From NCBI GenBank assembly GCA_009192285.1, contig WBVU01000016.1, forward strand, positions 1,189,101 to 1,253,100: DNA of 64,000 nt, in the 5' to 3' direction. Both the position numbers and the translations under genes were made by a program. The notes under the pieces were generated by a model that was given only the letters and a program-made list of their open reading frames with translations, made no database searches and was not told the origin of the DNA. The stretch comes from Morchella semilibera. Taxonomy: Eukaryota > Ascomycota > Pezizomycetes > Pezizales > Morchellaceae. Positions 1 to 12,169 of the stretch are shown one piece after another. Every line of letters starts with the position of its first letter. Position 1 is the stretch's first letter.

Positions 1-3000
1 AGGTTACAAGCAGCTGAAAATCCTCGTGCTGCGCAAGACACGACAGATCGTTCCATTTTATCGTCTGCATAACCTTCTTATGCGTCGGATAGTAAACGCG
101 GGGTGGGGTAAGCGACATTATCAGCTTTAGAAGCTTAATCTCCTCTTCCCCCAGCTTTTGGAAGGACCATGTTGTCGCTGATCTAAGATTTGCAAGCGCC
201 TCCTCAGTACCCGTACGTCGGGTAAGTTTATCCGGCAAACAATGTGTAGTCAAGGCATGGAGGTATATTTTGAAGAGATGACTGGTTAGACTGTCGTTTC
301 CTACCAGTCGCCCGAGCTTTGTATCGATCACGTAGTGAAGGTAGGAAACTCTATCCAACTCGTCGTTATCCGTCTCTACCTCAACTCTAACATGATTTCC
401 CTTGATTGAATAGCTGACATCGCCATATGGAATGATAATACTGCGTACCGATTTCTGACGCATAACGAGTCGGTTCACGAGGCCAGTGAATGTCCCAGTA
501 TCTTGACTAAAATCAACAACCATGCCCCGGAATTGCCGGCACTCAATCTCGCCTTTCTCATTTATAAAAAAATCCAACTTTAGTCGAGGTAAATGGATTA
601 AGACCGTGCGACTATCGAGTGCAAAGGTTACATCGATATACTTTGGTGGTTCCAACCTACCCAATACTGAAGTTATCATGGAAAATGAAGCTTTTCGATT
701 GTCCATCATACGTTCATCTCGCAGTACCATGCGAGAGACCAGCCCTAAATAACTCAAGCGCCAATTTGAGGGCGATGATTTCCACGGTTCGCACCTGGGC
801 CTGAACTCGAGAACACGGGTCTTGATTTCCAGCCAATGGAAGTAGTTTTTGGTAAACCCGGCTGGAAAGTCGCCTTGTAATTTTGTGTGGGGTACAAGCT
901 CATACTCGACCCCATTGATCTGAGCTTTTATGAGGAGCTCGTCTTGATGCATACCAAAATGTACCTTTGGAGTTCGTCAGAAATTTCCCTGTGGTCAAGG
1001 GCATGGGGGTATACCTGATGTCCGAAGATCTGATGCCGGGCTTGGAACACCATCCCAGGGAGGTTTGACGGGAATACATCGAAAACTTTCTAAAAGCAGG
1101 CCTTTGTCAGCCTCAGCCCCGGAGCTTAGATCCAAATACTGACCTCTGAGAACAATCGTTTATAAGTGGGGTGTAGGGTATAGCTTGCCCCCATTCTAGA
1201 AAGCGGTAATCCATCCACAAGTAGTTGACCACTAAGCAAGTTGTACCGCACCTCCTGTGACACGTTTCCGGATATTGGAGTAGTATTTGATTTCATCCAT
1301 CTGCTATCGGTCGTACCAAGGGGTTCCCATGGTGACCCTGCTTTATATGCTGTCCACACCCGTGAAATACATTTATTGAGACCATCATTATTCGAAAGTA
1401 TCAACCGCCGAAGGTGATCTTCAATTGCGACAGATAATCTTCGATCCCTATCTAGAAGAAAGCAAGTATGGAGAGGAAAAGTGTCTATGCTTGCAGGAGT
1501 GTTGTTATGAATGATTATGGCGCATTCGACCAAAGTTGCGACATCTCCTCCCGAGCTCAGGACATGCCAAAAGTCACTGTGATCAACATCATAGGTTGCT
1601 CGGCATATGGCAGCCATTTCTAATGCCCGATTCTTCAAATCCTCCAACTGGCCCTCCTTCTCGCATTCCTGTATGTTGCCAGCCAACTGACGAATCCATT
1701 TGAATGTTACAGCACGGGCCCTGCGCAACAAGCGAAATGCGCAATTTCTAACATCCGAACTACTCGCGGCGGTCAAAAGACGAGTAGTTAACCATATCGC
1801 TGACTTTGCAGAAACTCCCTCCAACCAGTTGGCCTCGATACTAGAAAGCAAACTAGAAAGTTCTTGGAGGAGATTACCCCCAAAGACAGGATCTTCGAGT
1901 ATTGCAAAGCATTTCCGAGTCGCACTCAAGTTATCACTATCAGGAGGCCCGGTAAACCATGCAGCTTGCATAAGGAGAATATTCACGGCCTCATCTTTAA
2001 AGGTCAGCGTGCGAGTTCTCAGCTCTCTGACGATATTCAACCACTGAAGGCGATATCCCGCCCGCAGAAATCCAAATGCTATGTATTCATGGAGCGAGAG
2101 TTCTTTCGAACACTCGTGTTGCCTTGAAATAACCTCGTTGGGGGTGTGAATCGTAGAGTTGATTGCATACTGTAGCTTTTGGTAAGGACCCTCGGGAATC
2201 TTGAAGGTGCACATATCCTGTACGTCGCAAATCTCAACACGCACACGCCCATTCACCCATTTCAACCCAGAACTATCCCACAGCTCGTATCTTAGAGCAT
2301 TATCAACACAAATTGATTTGGGGTTATCTGACATGTAAACTTTCGCGTAGTGTGATGTCAAAGTTGCCTTCGTCGATGATGACAGGCGGAGCCGTTGCTG
2401 ACTCGGGCATCTAAAGTATTGCCGTAAACCAATATAGTTGCTAAGATCTGTAAAGGGTCTTTTATCGGGATTTTCCAAAATTACAGGTGGACTGAGAACT
2501 TCAACTAGGAGTTGGTAAGTACTGTCTCTCCAAGCAGAAAACCCACTGGGACATTCCAACTCAAAAACAGCCACCGCACGACAATCTGGATCCGTTGGTA
2601 GAGGCCACTCATGAACTGTTATGCTAAGATTTTGTGCGTAGTCTTGCCATCTGCACTTATAGCACTTTGGGTTGTGATTGGTCCTTCTGCCATCACTACT
2701 CTGAAGGTAATCGCACGGCCGCTCCGTGGCCCGGGCGACTGCGTCGTTATAAATTCGACTCTTTTCTGCAAACTCCTGGATTTTTTTCCCTCTCTCTATG
2801 GCTGCGTCCGATTCTATTGTCTTACAAAGCTGTTGATGTTTCAGGGAGTTTTGAAAGTAGCGTACAGCAAAGGTTCTGCTATTGGCGATATGAGAAAATA
2901 TGTATGTCATGTTTGGGTTGGCCTTTTCACGACGTTCTCTTAAATATGCCTCAACCCGATGTAGACGTTCCATTTGATGATATCTAGGAAGTAGGAGATG

Positions 3001-4618
3001 ATTGAATGGGCAGTTTGCAAACTCTGGAAAAAAGTATTCTGATAGGAGTGAGCACGTATTCACGGCGATCCTGTCGAGGGCCACCCATAACTCCATCGTT
3101 GTTAGTATGAGTATTGACATGCTCTCTGGGTTAGAGGCATACACCGCCTTCCCATGGAGTATATATGTATCAATACTTGACGAAAGCTTGCGACAAGCTC
3201 CTTCATCTTGTAGATTCCTCATAGTCCACCCATCGAGGCTCTCACGAACCCAACGTTCAAAATCTACAAGAAAAATTTGAAGTTCAGCTCCGGACCTGTT
3301 TCCAACATTCAATAATGGAAGATCTTTAGATTTAGGGTCCACGCGTCTCTCCTCGTTTGGGATGTGTACCCTTGACGTTGTGGTATTCGGCACCCTAGAT
3401 ATTGCTGCTGCAAGATAGGCCCCACTTTGAACCAATGATAGTTGTGTGTCGTTATCAGAAGAAAGGATTTGGGGCTTCCAGTTGAAAGGTGTTGAATGAG
3501 CACGATTAATTTCCCCCCACCTACTCCCCAAGAGGTGCGTAGCTTTTCTTAATTGTTCAGATACTTTTTTCAGTAGAAATTCTGGCAGGCCCCCCCTTTT
3601 GCTCATCTTGAATGTACGACGGCCCAGTTTTGCGTTCATGATAAATAAAATATCACTTGGTAGCTGTTGATCCAACGCAATCTTCAAGATATCCGCCATA
3701 AAGAATACCATGAACGCTTTGTATTGACGGTATCCTGAGACATCTGTGGGTCGATCAACTGTAGATTGCAATGCAACTCTGACAATAAGCCAAAGAGGGG
3801 ACCTTCTCCAGGGTATTTCTGCGTCATCCCATAGAACTTCATCTGCAATTCTTTTCTGAATACGGTCGACTTTTGCAGGCTCTCCGATAGCTAGTAATAT
3901 TTCGATAAGTAATTCTGTTATGTATTTTGGGTGGGCGGTCTCTCTTGTTTCAGTGTGGTTTGAGCCTCCTTTCCGGGATTTAGGCATTGCATCTTCAAGC
4001 CCATCAATGTTCATCTTCTCGAGAAAGCTCGAAAGCTCGGAACGGAACTCAAAGTCCTTGGCCTTTTCAAGGCTTACTCTAATTGCTGGTCCAGGAAAGG
4101 AGCAGAGTAGTCTACCTTGGCAACGTAAGGTGTCTTCAGATCTAGGTGACGCTTCAAATGCCTCAAAAATCATGTATTCCTCCGTTTGACGCAAAATCAG
4201 TCCAGCATTTTGCGCTTCGATATGTAGGGCCAAAAAATCTACTTAAATCATTAGAAGACTTATCAACATCATGTTTTTGTGGGAATCCAACCCCCTGTGC
4301 GCATGTTCACTATAGCCTTATTTAAATTTATGCCTGACAAACACCCTCTGGGCTGGACTCTCTCCATCATTGAAATCATTTGTATGCTCGAATTCCATTG
4401 TGATTTTGATGCTGTTAATCCATCCCGGTATGCTTCTGCAGAGTTTCTCACGAGTGCTAGGAGACTGTGGGACTTTGATCCAACTCCCACGTCTGCCTTG
4501 CAGGGTAGTTTTGGTGGTAGAAATACATGGTTGATGATGTACTCCAGGTGAGAGGCACTAATTTTAACTACGCAATGTATAAGTATACATGATGTATTCA
4601 ATTACACTATGTGCCCAT
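1..4618 (-). CDS. DUF6606-family giant protein (N-terminal part, runs off left edge)
   Basis: Exons on the minus strand: 4618-4608, 4557-4292, 4238-1144, 1089-1015 and 964-<1, giving about 1,470 residues before the window ends. Seen: the N-terminal signature LEYIINHVFLPPKLP, then HIEAQNAGLIL, a Cys pair CYKCRWQ, VHEWPLPTD and FELECPSGFSAWRDSTYQ, and further on VFDVFPSNLPGMVFQARHQI and PRVYYPTHKKVMQTIKW. These match the family annotated DUF6606 + DUF3638 + DUF3645, usually about 3,000 residues; the last two domains would lie off the left edge. Databases often call the family ubiquitin hydrolase-like, but I see no catalytic proof here. All four introns are 50-54 bp; the 4239-4291 and 1090-1143 donors (GTTGGA, GTCAGT) are non-consensus but restore the frame and conserved sequence. 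The start is the weakest point: the first exon would be only 11 bp, chosen because no ATG lies in frame upstream of LEYII. Confidence 0.85.
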
Positions 4619-6083
4619 CAAGTCTCGCGATTTTCTAACCCAGAATGTGAGCTGCCATACCTGACATATTTGTTTCTGCAAAGATCGCCAGTGTAACGAT
4701 TTTAAAGTGTACGATCGGATGGTATAGGGAAGCCTCCCTATTTAGAGAAGAGTGGGTTAAATTGTAGGTGTTTAGGATTACGGGAGTCGATGTGGGAGCT
4801 GGTGTGCGCGTGTATTCTGTAATGTCACGCAGAGTATTGTGTTGTGTGGTATGTGGGTGGTGTAGAGTAGCTCTCAGCTGCGCTGGCTATGTGTCTACCT
4901 AGAGTACATGTATGTAGATTGAAGGTGGTGTAACGGTACAGAGTAGTGCAGCCAAAGTGCACTTCCCGGATCTATGACCGTACGAAAACGAACTATCTAC
5001 TAACGTTTCTGAACACAACCGCTATTGTATGCTATATAAAAACGTAGTCTTGGCGTTTTCTCGCGTTTAAATTTGTATGTGGTAAGAGTCCGAACCAGGA
5101 TGAATTGGCGAATCAAACTTCACGGACTCGTGTACTTAGATGGAGTATATTTCCCTACTGCGCATCACCTTACTAAGCCGAAATGGGACCGAGGGTCCTA
5201 AGAGTTAGGGGGAAATGGAGAGATATTGGCACGTATACTGATGTGGTAGGTACATGTAGATACATATATGTACTTCCCTATATGCATATTCGAAAAGACG
5301 AAGGAAATGGAGTAGAGTGCTAACTGCGTGTAGGTACGTACATGTATGTTCTTTTTAAGCATTCAAACCAGAGAAATTACCTATATCTATGCGCCGAGGT
5401 TGTCTGTCAACCTGTTAGTTCAGTACAGGCTTAAGAGTACTACGCTGCTATTGCAACCACTATCTACAGACTTACCCTACACCCGTACTCGCCAAATTTT
5501 TAAGTCTGTCCCTTTTTGTACTGGGTGTTGCGGTTGCAACGCAACCAAATGCTAGGTACCAAAAGGGACAGACTTAAAATTTTGGCGAGTAGTACACTTC
5601 ACCCAAAATCTTATATTATACTCCAATATAAAGTAAAACACAGCGGTGGTTTGCGCGCATGCGTTGCTGCGTTCTACTCACTTACCCTTGACACCATAGT
5701 ACATGTACGTACATTTATATTTAACCACCCTCACGGAATATGCATGTACTTACTGAGGGGTCTATGGATTCGAGTTAAGCCTAACTGGAGATTTATAAGA
5801 ATAAATTGTGAGTATCTTTTCTTATTAGATGAGTTAGGGGAATTGACAAATCCTAAGCCAATGATATTTCTAACATTTATCACAAGGTAAATTCTAAAAG
5901 ATATCAATAGGAGATCCCAAGGAATCGAGTATTCCGATAGATGAGTATTTACAAATGGGACAAATAAATAGAAAATAAAATAAAAGAAACACTACACAAA
6001 TTCGCCAATAAACGCCATACTAGATACCACTATACCCGGCATAAAAGAGGGGGTAGTAAAGCATCTAAGCTCCCAACGATTGA
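4619..6083. other. intergenic region
   Basis: No supportable gene. It holds a MITE-like hairpin (5488-5589) and several TACATGTA palindromes near 4915, 5250, 5340 and 5700. It separates the tandem minus-strand genes DUF6606 and SPX-RING. Confidence 0.6.
5488..5589. mobile_element. MITE-like hairpin, TIR CTCGCCAAA...
   Basis: A 102-bp element with terminal inverted repeats of about 34 bp. The left arm reads CTCGCCAAATTTTTAAGTC and continues TGTCCCTTTT; the right arm is its near-perfect reverse complement. TA dinucleotides flank both ends (5486-5487 and 5590-5591), as expected for a Tc1/mariner-type target duplication. The loop holds a second small inverted repeat (GTTGCGGTTGCAACGCAAC). It has no coding capacity. 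Confidence 0.75.
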
Positions 6084-7670
6084 CTACATGATCGCGCAAG
6101 AATCCCTCGATGACCCTCCAAACACATCATGGTGAACAGCTTTCCATTGCTCCATTGCAACTTCCTTCTCATTTTCTTGCTGCTTCAACTTTGTTTCCTT
6201 CGGAAAGTACTCCTTCAAAAACACCAGCAGGCTCGCGTCCAGGTTCGTCGAGTCGGCCTTTAGCACAACATCGCTACGACACATTGGGCAGTGGCGGGTC
6301 TTTGCACGCTGGAGCTTGACGAGGCAGCGAACACAAAAGACGTGAGAACAGGATAGCCTCACGGGCTTGACGGAGATTGAGGAACAGATAGGGCATAGGT
6401 AGTCATCGAGCTGGGGGATCAGATTCAGGAGGGAAGAAGACATGGTGTAGCAGATTGCCTTTGCAAGGTGAGATGCAAGAAAAGAGTCGGAAGAAATGAA
6501 TTCGGGGAAGGTTTCACGGGCCCCCAGGGCGGTGCGTTTATCGAACTCTAATCGCTGACTTAGTAGGGAAGCTCAACTGATAAAGATATGACTAGAGGTA
6601 ATACTCTTTAGAATCTTGGTCATAGCGATCTTGTTAATCGCTTGGAACCGCATCACCCTCAACACATCCATGTTGATATCCATAAAACGACGTAGTAGAT
6701 TTGAACTGTAGGGGTTCTTGAACTTGGTTTGCAGCCCTAGCCTGAATATCTCTCTATTGAACCATGCTAGTTGTTCTTGTGCTTTCTCTACGGTTCTTTC
6801 CTCGTGGTTTTCACATTCCAGGTTTGAGAAAAATATTCCACTCTCCACGTATACTCGGAAGATTTCACGCCATGGGTACAAGTCGGATTTTGAGTTTGTG
6901 GACTTAGGGGCTGCAACCTCGGTGACAGCACCACCAATATCTAGCACTTTCGATTTGATTTCCGCCTCAGCACGATTTTGAAGTGCTTCTAGGGATGCAA
7001 GCTCTGAGGTCAAAAGATGGAAGAATTCTGAGTCCGAATAAAGGGTAATCTCGATATTTGAGACGCTACAGGTGTCAGATTATTATGTGTGTCGAGAAAT
7101 TTTGCGCAACATACCTTCTTTTTCTACAAGTGTGAGCGACAGGTGAGTCAGAACTCGGGAAACATGTCTCAACTCCCGGGCTGTCGGGCCCACTGTCAGA
7201 ATCTGATTGGCTATCTTCATCGTCGTCCAATTCCAGAATCGTTATGTTCCCAAGCTTCTGTTGAACTATGTTTTCCAGGGACCTTCTGGTCTCTTCCGAT
7301 AGGTTCAGATCTAATGGTATCCCGTTTGCGGCGTCTATGGTCAAGACAAGTTTCGGCTGAAAGCTCTGCACAGTACCTATCACCCAAAGATCGGTTAGTA
7401 TCAGGGTTCAGATCAAAGAGCCCCAAGCAGATCATTACCATCAAATAGATACTGAAACAGAGGACTATGCTTGGCAGTTGAATCTATGGGATCGCTATTC
7501 TGTTGAACAAGGCTTCTCAAGATCTCTGCGGTGAGTCCAACTTCACATAACTCTTGCTGTACTTTCTTTATACATTTCTTGAGTTGTTTGTATCGAATAG
7601 CAGCAGCCTGCCAATCTGCTGGGAAGTCCCCCTCGTCAAGAACCTGGGAGAAAGAGTGGGCGAACTTCAT
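6084..7670 (-). CDS. SPX domain / RING-finger E3 ubiquitin ligase (ring-14 type)
   Basis: Exons 7670-7439, 7376-7115, 7065-6605 and 6547-6084 encode 472 aa. Seen: an N-terminal SPX domain beginning MKFAHSFSQVLDEGDFPADW, with the lysine cluster RYKQLKKCIKKVQ that in SPX domains binds inositol pyrophosphates. The SPX fold continues through YSDSEFFHLL, an acidic Asp/Ser linker (DDDEDSQSDSDSGPD) and RFQAINKIAMTKILKKFDKR. A C3HC4 RING lies at about residues 368-412 (CPIC, CSHVFC, CLVKL, CPMC). The SPX-RING architecture is the fungal ring-14 family, expected to couple phosphate status to ubiquitination. The three introns (62, 49 and 57 bp) all have GT-AG ends. The ATG at 7670 is the natural SPX start. 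Confidence 0.92.
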
Positions 7671-9515
7671 GGTGGCAGTTCCTAGACTATTTAGGGAAGA
7701 TGATGATGAATTTTTAGGGTTGTGAACTCTCGGGTCTTGCTCGTTTCCGGAATTTTCAGACGCTTGGGATGACTCGTGATGGTAGAGTGGGTATGTAAAT
7801 AGATCGACGACTACACAACACTCGGAAATGGGGGAAACCGTCCGAATTTATTCAATTTTGAGACTCTAGCCAAAAAAACGCCCTAATGGCGTGGCAAAGT
7901 AAAAATAACAAGGCGAGGGAGAACCACGAGGTCTTCCTTGAGAGAGGGTTTTTTTTCTATCTCCCACTTCCCCCTCTGGAAACTGAGCACGCGACAGTTT
8001 TCCTATAGGAGCCAAGTAGGCAGATGAAGGCTTGCAGCAGCCCAATCCAGCACCGTTTGTGCAACACCGGTTCCAAGAAACGGGGTAAGATTCTGTGTGG
8101 GTGGCAAGTTCCAACGAATCAAATTGGCCTTGCAGGTGAGCCTAGAAAACGTGTTGCGGATCCAAAGGAAACTTCGGAAGCGAAGCCCGCTTGGAGTTGA
8201 CACTATTCAGCCTCGATTCAGAAAAACTGAAGACCTTTAAAACTTTAAAGACAGCTCAAACAATTAGGTGAAAATTTGAGAGGATTGTGCGAATAAGGGC
8301 GGTGCTCACGGCGCTTATTCCTCGGGGAGACAAGCGGATTACGAGATGCCAATTCCTGTGCCTGTCGTACCAAGCACCGCCAAGCTTTTTGACACTGATG
8401 ATCCAAACTGCCTATAGTGCTCCCACGCCTCAGCCTTGAAGGGTAAATACAATAGAGTGGAGGTTGATTTTGCTCTCTTGTCTATTTGGTCATGTTTTCT
8501 CGCTTCTCCAAAGAACAGAGACGGAATTTAGCTCGAAGATGTTGAAAACGAGTAGAGCATGTACTACGGGGGTGGGGATAAGTGAGAAGACACCTTCCCC
8601 CAACCTTGGAAGTGCTCCACCCCGAAGTACTCTCTTCGGAATCAGGTTCTGTTGTTTTGCAGGGTTTGCTACATGTGGGTACAGTCTTTTTCAGCATGTG
8701 CATACAAGTAGATACTTGCAAGTTTATGTACACATATCAGTAGCCTCGTACTCACCTCACATGTAGCAGAGACGTATATAAATATTCCCCAGAGGATTGC
8801 TAAGTTCTACTCTGCCTTGTCCAGCCTCTTATGTTGGCATTCGATACTGAGACCGCCTGTCAGGCAACTTGGTGCATAGGGTAATACAAGGTAGAAATTA
8901 GGGGAGAAAAGAAAAGAAAATATTACTACAGTACGCTGTACATAGAGTCATAGACTTCACGAATCAGTTCTCTGACGATACAAACTCAACTACTTAGATG
9001 ACGTATTAATGTGTAAATCGCTATCCGTACTCCTTGTCACTGTAAACCCTGAATTTTAGCCCTTAGATCCTACTATAAAGTGCCGTTCCCCCACGCCCCT
9101 CTTTCTCTCCCGCCTCTTTATCAGAGCCGCAGCCAACCTGGGGAATGATGGTATCCCCTCGGTGTCCAAGGGTGACGCCTCGTTGCCTCTGCTTTGGCAG
9201 TGGTGGCTTTGATCTCAGCCCTGGTCCCTTATCTGCTCCTCTGACGGAAGTCTGGCAGGTCCTGTCATATATTCCATTTTGTATATATTAGAGCTAATTG
9301 CTAAAAATTCTGAACAACGTAAATTGTTATTCAAGTTATTGCGAAAAGGTTCGCAGGTTAGATGTTGATGTCCACAAGGTCCTCCCAAAAATAAATACGG
9401 GATACAGGAACCACTAACACATGAGTGACATGACTATCACCCCCAGGCGATTGCAACGACAAATGATATAACCACTCACGACCTAAAGTCCTGCACGATC
9501 CTTAGATCCTCTAAT
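7671..9515. other. intergenic region
   Basis: No supportable gene. It holds a small hairpin element at 8562-8629 and a short GAATAAG...CTTATTC inverted repeat near 8290-8320. It includes the promoter of the SPX-RING gene. Confidence 0.55.
8562..8629. repeat. small hairpin repeat, TACTACGGGGGTGG ends
   Basis: This 68-bp segment begins TACTACGGGGGTGGGGATAA and ends CTCCACCCCGAAGTA, an imperfect inverted pair. The left half, including AAGTGAGAAGACACC, recurs at 11983-12020. Shorter relatives are at 14105-14122 and 62588-62610 on the opposite strand. It is probably a dispersed non-autonomous element of unknown class. Confidence 0.5.
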
Positions 9516-9779
9516 ATGCAGAGAGAGCCTGATTTATTGTATGTGGTGTGCTGGGCGCTTTACAAGGATACCGCAAATATTACCGCACTTGCCAAGGACT
9601 TCAACCGTTCATATGACCCGTTGCAAAATCTACTGCTGGATCGATTTCCTGCTGATCGTGTCCCCCGATCTAACATACTACAAGTCTCTAGAATCTTTGA
9701 GGTAGGGTATGGTAACATGATACACAGAACCCGATGTGTAGAAAGGCTGGCAGTACACTACACTAGTTTCCATAAATAG
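9516..9779 (+). pseudogene. possible relic of a transposase N-terminal HTH
   Basis: An 87-codon ATG ORF. The stretch NITALAKDFNRSYDPLQNLL followed by LDRFP and VPRS loosely resembles the psq/CENP-B-type helix-turn-helix that opens fungal pogo-like transposases (pattern: ALARDF.VPY..L..R..GR). No DDE domain follows and the ORF ends after 87 codons, so if the resemblance is real this is a truncated relic. It could equally be a chance ORF. Confidence 0.25.
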
Positions 9780-9958
9780 AGACCCTATGAAGCCTATCAA
9801 TTTATACCGGTCATCATACCTACACACCCACAAATAGTCCACACTATCAAGCACGAAAAGATCCACCGATAATAGCAAATACCCCTAGCACAAAAAACCC
9901 CAATCGACGAGATCAAATCCCTATTAAGTTTGACTCGACCTATTTTCAACGCAAATAT

Positions 9959-11349
9959 TTAGGTTGTTACAGGCGCTCTTCCCATTTTCCCTATGATCTT
10001 CAAGTCGGCGACTCTGTTGGAAAGAATGGCAAACAATCTGTTGTTTAACTCCGCCTTGGTACCCGTAACATGCACATCCCTATTGGCCTTCGCATGGAAC
10101 TCGAGATTCCGCTTCAGGGCTGGTAATGTCAATGAATTAACATTGGCGGGATCCTGCACATAAGTGTCTGGAATATCAATCATATATCTCTCGTGCCTTG
10201 TGTTGAGATGGTTGATGCAATGTTCAGGGATCGAAAGTAAGCGGCAAGTATGTGGGAGAACGCCCTGTACAAGACAGCGCAGACCAGGCATGGTGATTGA
10301 TGTCCCTCGGAGGTAAATAGCACTAAGATATGGGAATGCCGACAGGGCAACGCGCGCATCATCGTCAATCAAGGGGTTTAGAGATATGTTTAGTATCTTT
10401 AATGTGTGTCGATGGCACACAAGGTGATGGAGCGACTGTGTCCCAATCCCGGTTCCTGAGAGGTCTAAATTCTCAAGATGGGGAAGTAGACGGAGAGAGG
10501 CCACATCATCATTAATTAACTGCGTATTTCGAAAAGATACTACCGCCAAACTGGAGAATTGATCTTGTTGAAAAAGCTTTTTTACTATTTCACTAAAGGG
10601 ATTTCGCGGAACCAATTCGCCATGCGGCGCCGCCGGAGAAGAAAGATTAAGTGATGTGAGATCTGAAGCCCGAAAGCAATCGAGTAGCTCTGGGCTCCAA
10701 CAATCTGTAGAGAAGGGCCTTTCTTAGCTCAGTGCTATCGCAGCTTCATTCAATCAAAGAGTGGGGCACCATTTTTGGCTATAAGATCGGCAGCACCCTG
10801 GGTAGCATCTTTGTCCGCAAGTAAAACGAGCTCATCGAATGTCTTGGTTGGTAACCTTTTTTTCAAAGCTTGGTGCAATGGATTTGAGGTGTCTGAAATA
10901 TCCTGTAACGGGGATCTTACGGCAGCTAGAAGAGCAAATTAAAGTCAGCCTAGTGACAAATAATGCCTAAGAATTAAGCAAATATTACTGAGTCCCAGGG
11001 ATTTAGTCTTATCAAGAGCCGATAAGGTTTCCCTTTTGCGGGCAGGCTGTTGTTTCCCATGAAACGACCCGTCTTTATCCATTGATCGCAGGAAGGAACT
11101 ATCACTAGAGCTAGGGTTGGTAGCCTTCTCTTTCAAGGCGGCGCGCCTTGTTCGTGGAGCCGCAGAAGCGGCGACTGGAGATCCTTTTCTGACACAGGTT
11201 TTCTTTCTCGGTGGAGGCAGACGGTGGGAGTTGTCATTCTCGTTCTGGTCATCATAGTTCCTATTGTTAATACCCGTCGGCGGCGGTGTTGATGCTGCCT
11301 CTGATCCGTCTTTAAACACTGCCATTTCAGCTGTTCTTTTACGAACCAT
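9959..11349 (-). CDS. leucine-rich repeat protein with SAP-like C-terminal motif
   Basis: Exons 11349-10989, 10925-10770 and 10704-9959 encode 420 aa. Seen: a basic, low-complexity N-terminus (MVRKRTAEM..., PPPRKKTCVRKG, APRTRRAALKEK) that could carry nuclear localisation signals. A central segment follows (LQDISDTSNPLHQALKKRLP; FDELVLLADKDATQGAADLI). Next come LRR-like repeats (LPHLENLDLSGTGIGTQSL; TLKILNISLNPLIDDDARV; FPYLSAIYLRGTSITMPGL). Near the C-terminus LPALKRNLEFHAKA...VTGTKAELNNRL resembles a SAP DNA-binding motif with a small insertion. The introns (63 and 65 bp) restore conserved-looking sequence. The specific function is unknown; a chromatin or ubiquitin-adaptor role is only a guess. 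The gene is divergent from the F-box gene at 12170. Confidence 0.82.
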
Positions 11350-11560
11350 TGCTCCGGCGGCCTCGGTTGATAAAAAGATGTCGAGTGAATAGTGTTTCTT
11401 TGTATCTTATATTAGTGGGGGTACTCTAGTGAGTGGAGAGAGTGTGAGAGATGGGTTGTGGTGTTGTTTCTAGGACTGCAGGGTCTGGCGCTAAACTGAA
11501 TCATGTCCTTGATCGACGTCATGTCCATATCAGATCAATGCCCAACACTGAGTTACAATA

Positions 11561-11679
11561 GAGCGTTTTGGCAACACAATTTTGAGCCCAAATTTTGAGC
11601 TCTTGGCGGGCTATCCACACCAAAAACCGGCCGCCAAGAACTAAAAATTTGGACTCGGAAGTTGGTTGCCAAAACGCTC
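11561..11679. mobile_element. MITE-like hairpin, TIR GAGCGTTTTGGCAAC
   Basis: A 119-bp element whose ends GAGCGTTTTGGCAAC and GTTGCCAAAACGCTC are perfect inverted repeats, flanked on both sides by TA (11559-11560 and 11680-11681). A second, imperfect inner pair (CAAATTTTGAGCTCTTGGCG and CGCCAAGAACTAAAAATTTG) makes it a long hairpin. There is no ORF. The TA flank suggests the Tc1/mariner superfamily. Confidence 0.75.
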
Positions 11680-11982
11680 TAATCTGGGGTAAATATTAGC
11701 GATGTTTGATACTGGAGCTATGTAGATACTAGAGCTATGTAGATACTATTGAAGCACAATAATTTTTGTATTATACATGTATTTATATAGGAAGAAACAC
11801 AAGTATAAATACATATTGTACCAATTCGAGTGGGGCAAGAACCCAAGCATGAACAACCTACTCTAGGAATACATGTATGCCCCTCTCGCCATTTGTACTC
11901 AATTGATCAAAATATTTCTTTGCTATGTAGTGGCAGCACCCACTCTTCGATAACGAGAACAGAGGTGGGGTCGGTTTATATG

Positions 11983-12020
11983 TACTTCGGGTGTAGGGGT
12001 AAGTGAGAAGACACCCTTCA
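11983..12020 (+). repeat. dispersed repeat copy (TACTTCGGG...AAGTGAGAAGACACC)
   Basis: Shares the block GGTAAGTGAGAAGACACC (with small differences) and the preceding TACTTCGGG-type sequence with 8562-8600. It lies 150 bp upstream of the F-box gene start. Confidence 0.5.
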
Positions 12021-12169
12021 CACGCAACCATCCCTTGATTGCTTACATGTTGCTGTGCGTGCACGAATAACATCATTAACGCCACCACTACATGCACTGT
12101 TCTAGCCATCACACCAAACCCCAGCGCTTCTACCGGATCCCCGTTCCCACCCCAACCCACATCTCCGGC

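Larger units (their letters stand above)
11350..12169. promoter_or_regulatory. shared divergent promoter region (LRR / F-box genes)
   Basis: An 820-bp interval between the start codons of the LRR gene (minus) and the F-box gene (plus). It contains a MITE-like hairpin (11561-11679), TACATGTA sites near 11776 and 11870, a tandem GGAGCTATGTAGATACT-like duplication near 11715-11750, and the dispersed repeat at 11983-12020. No TATA box was assigned. Confidence 0.5.
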
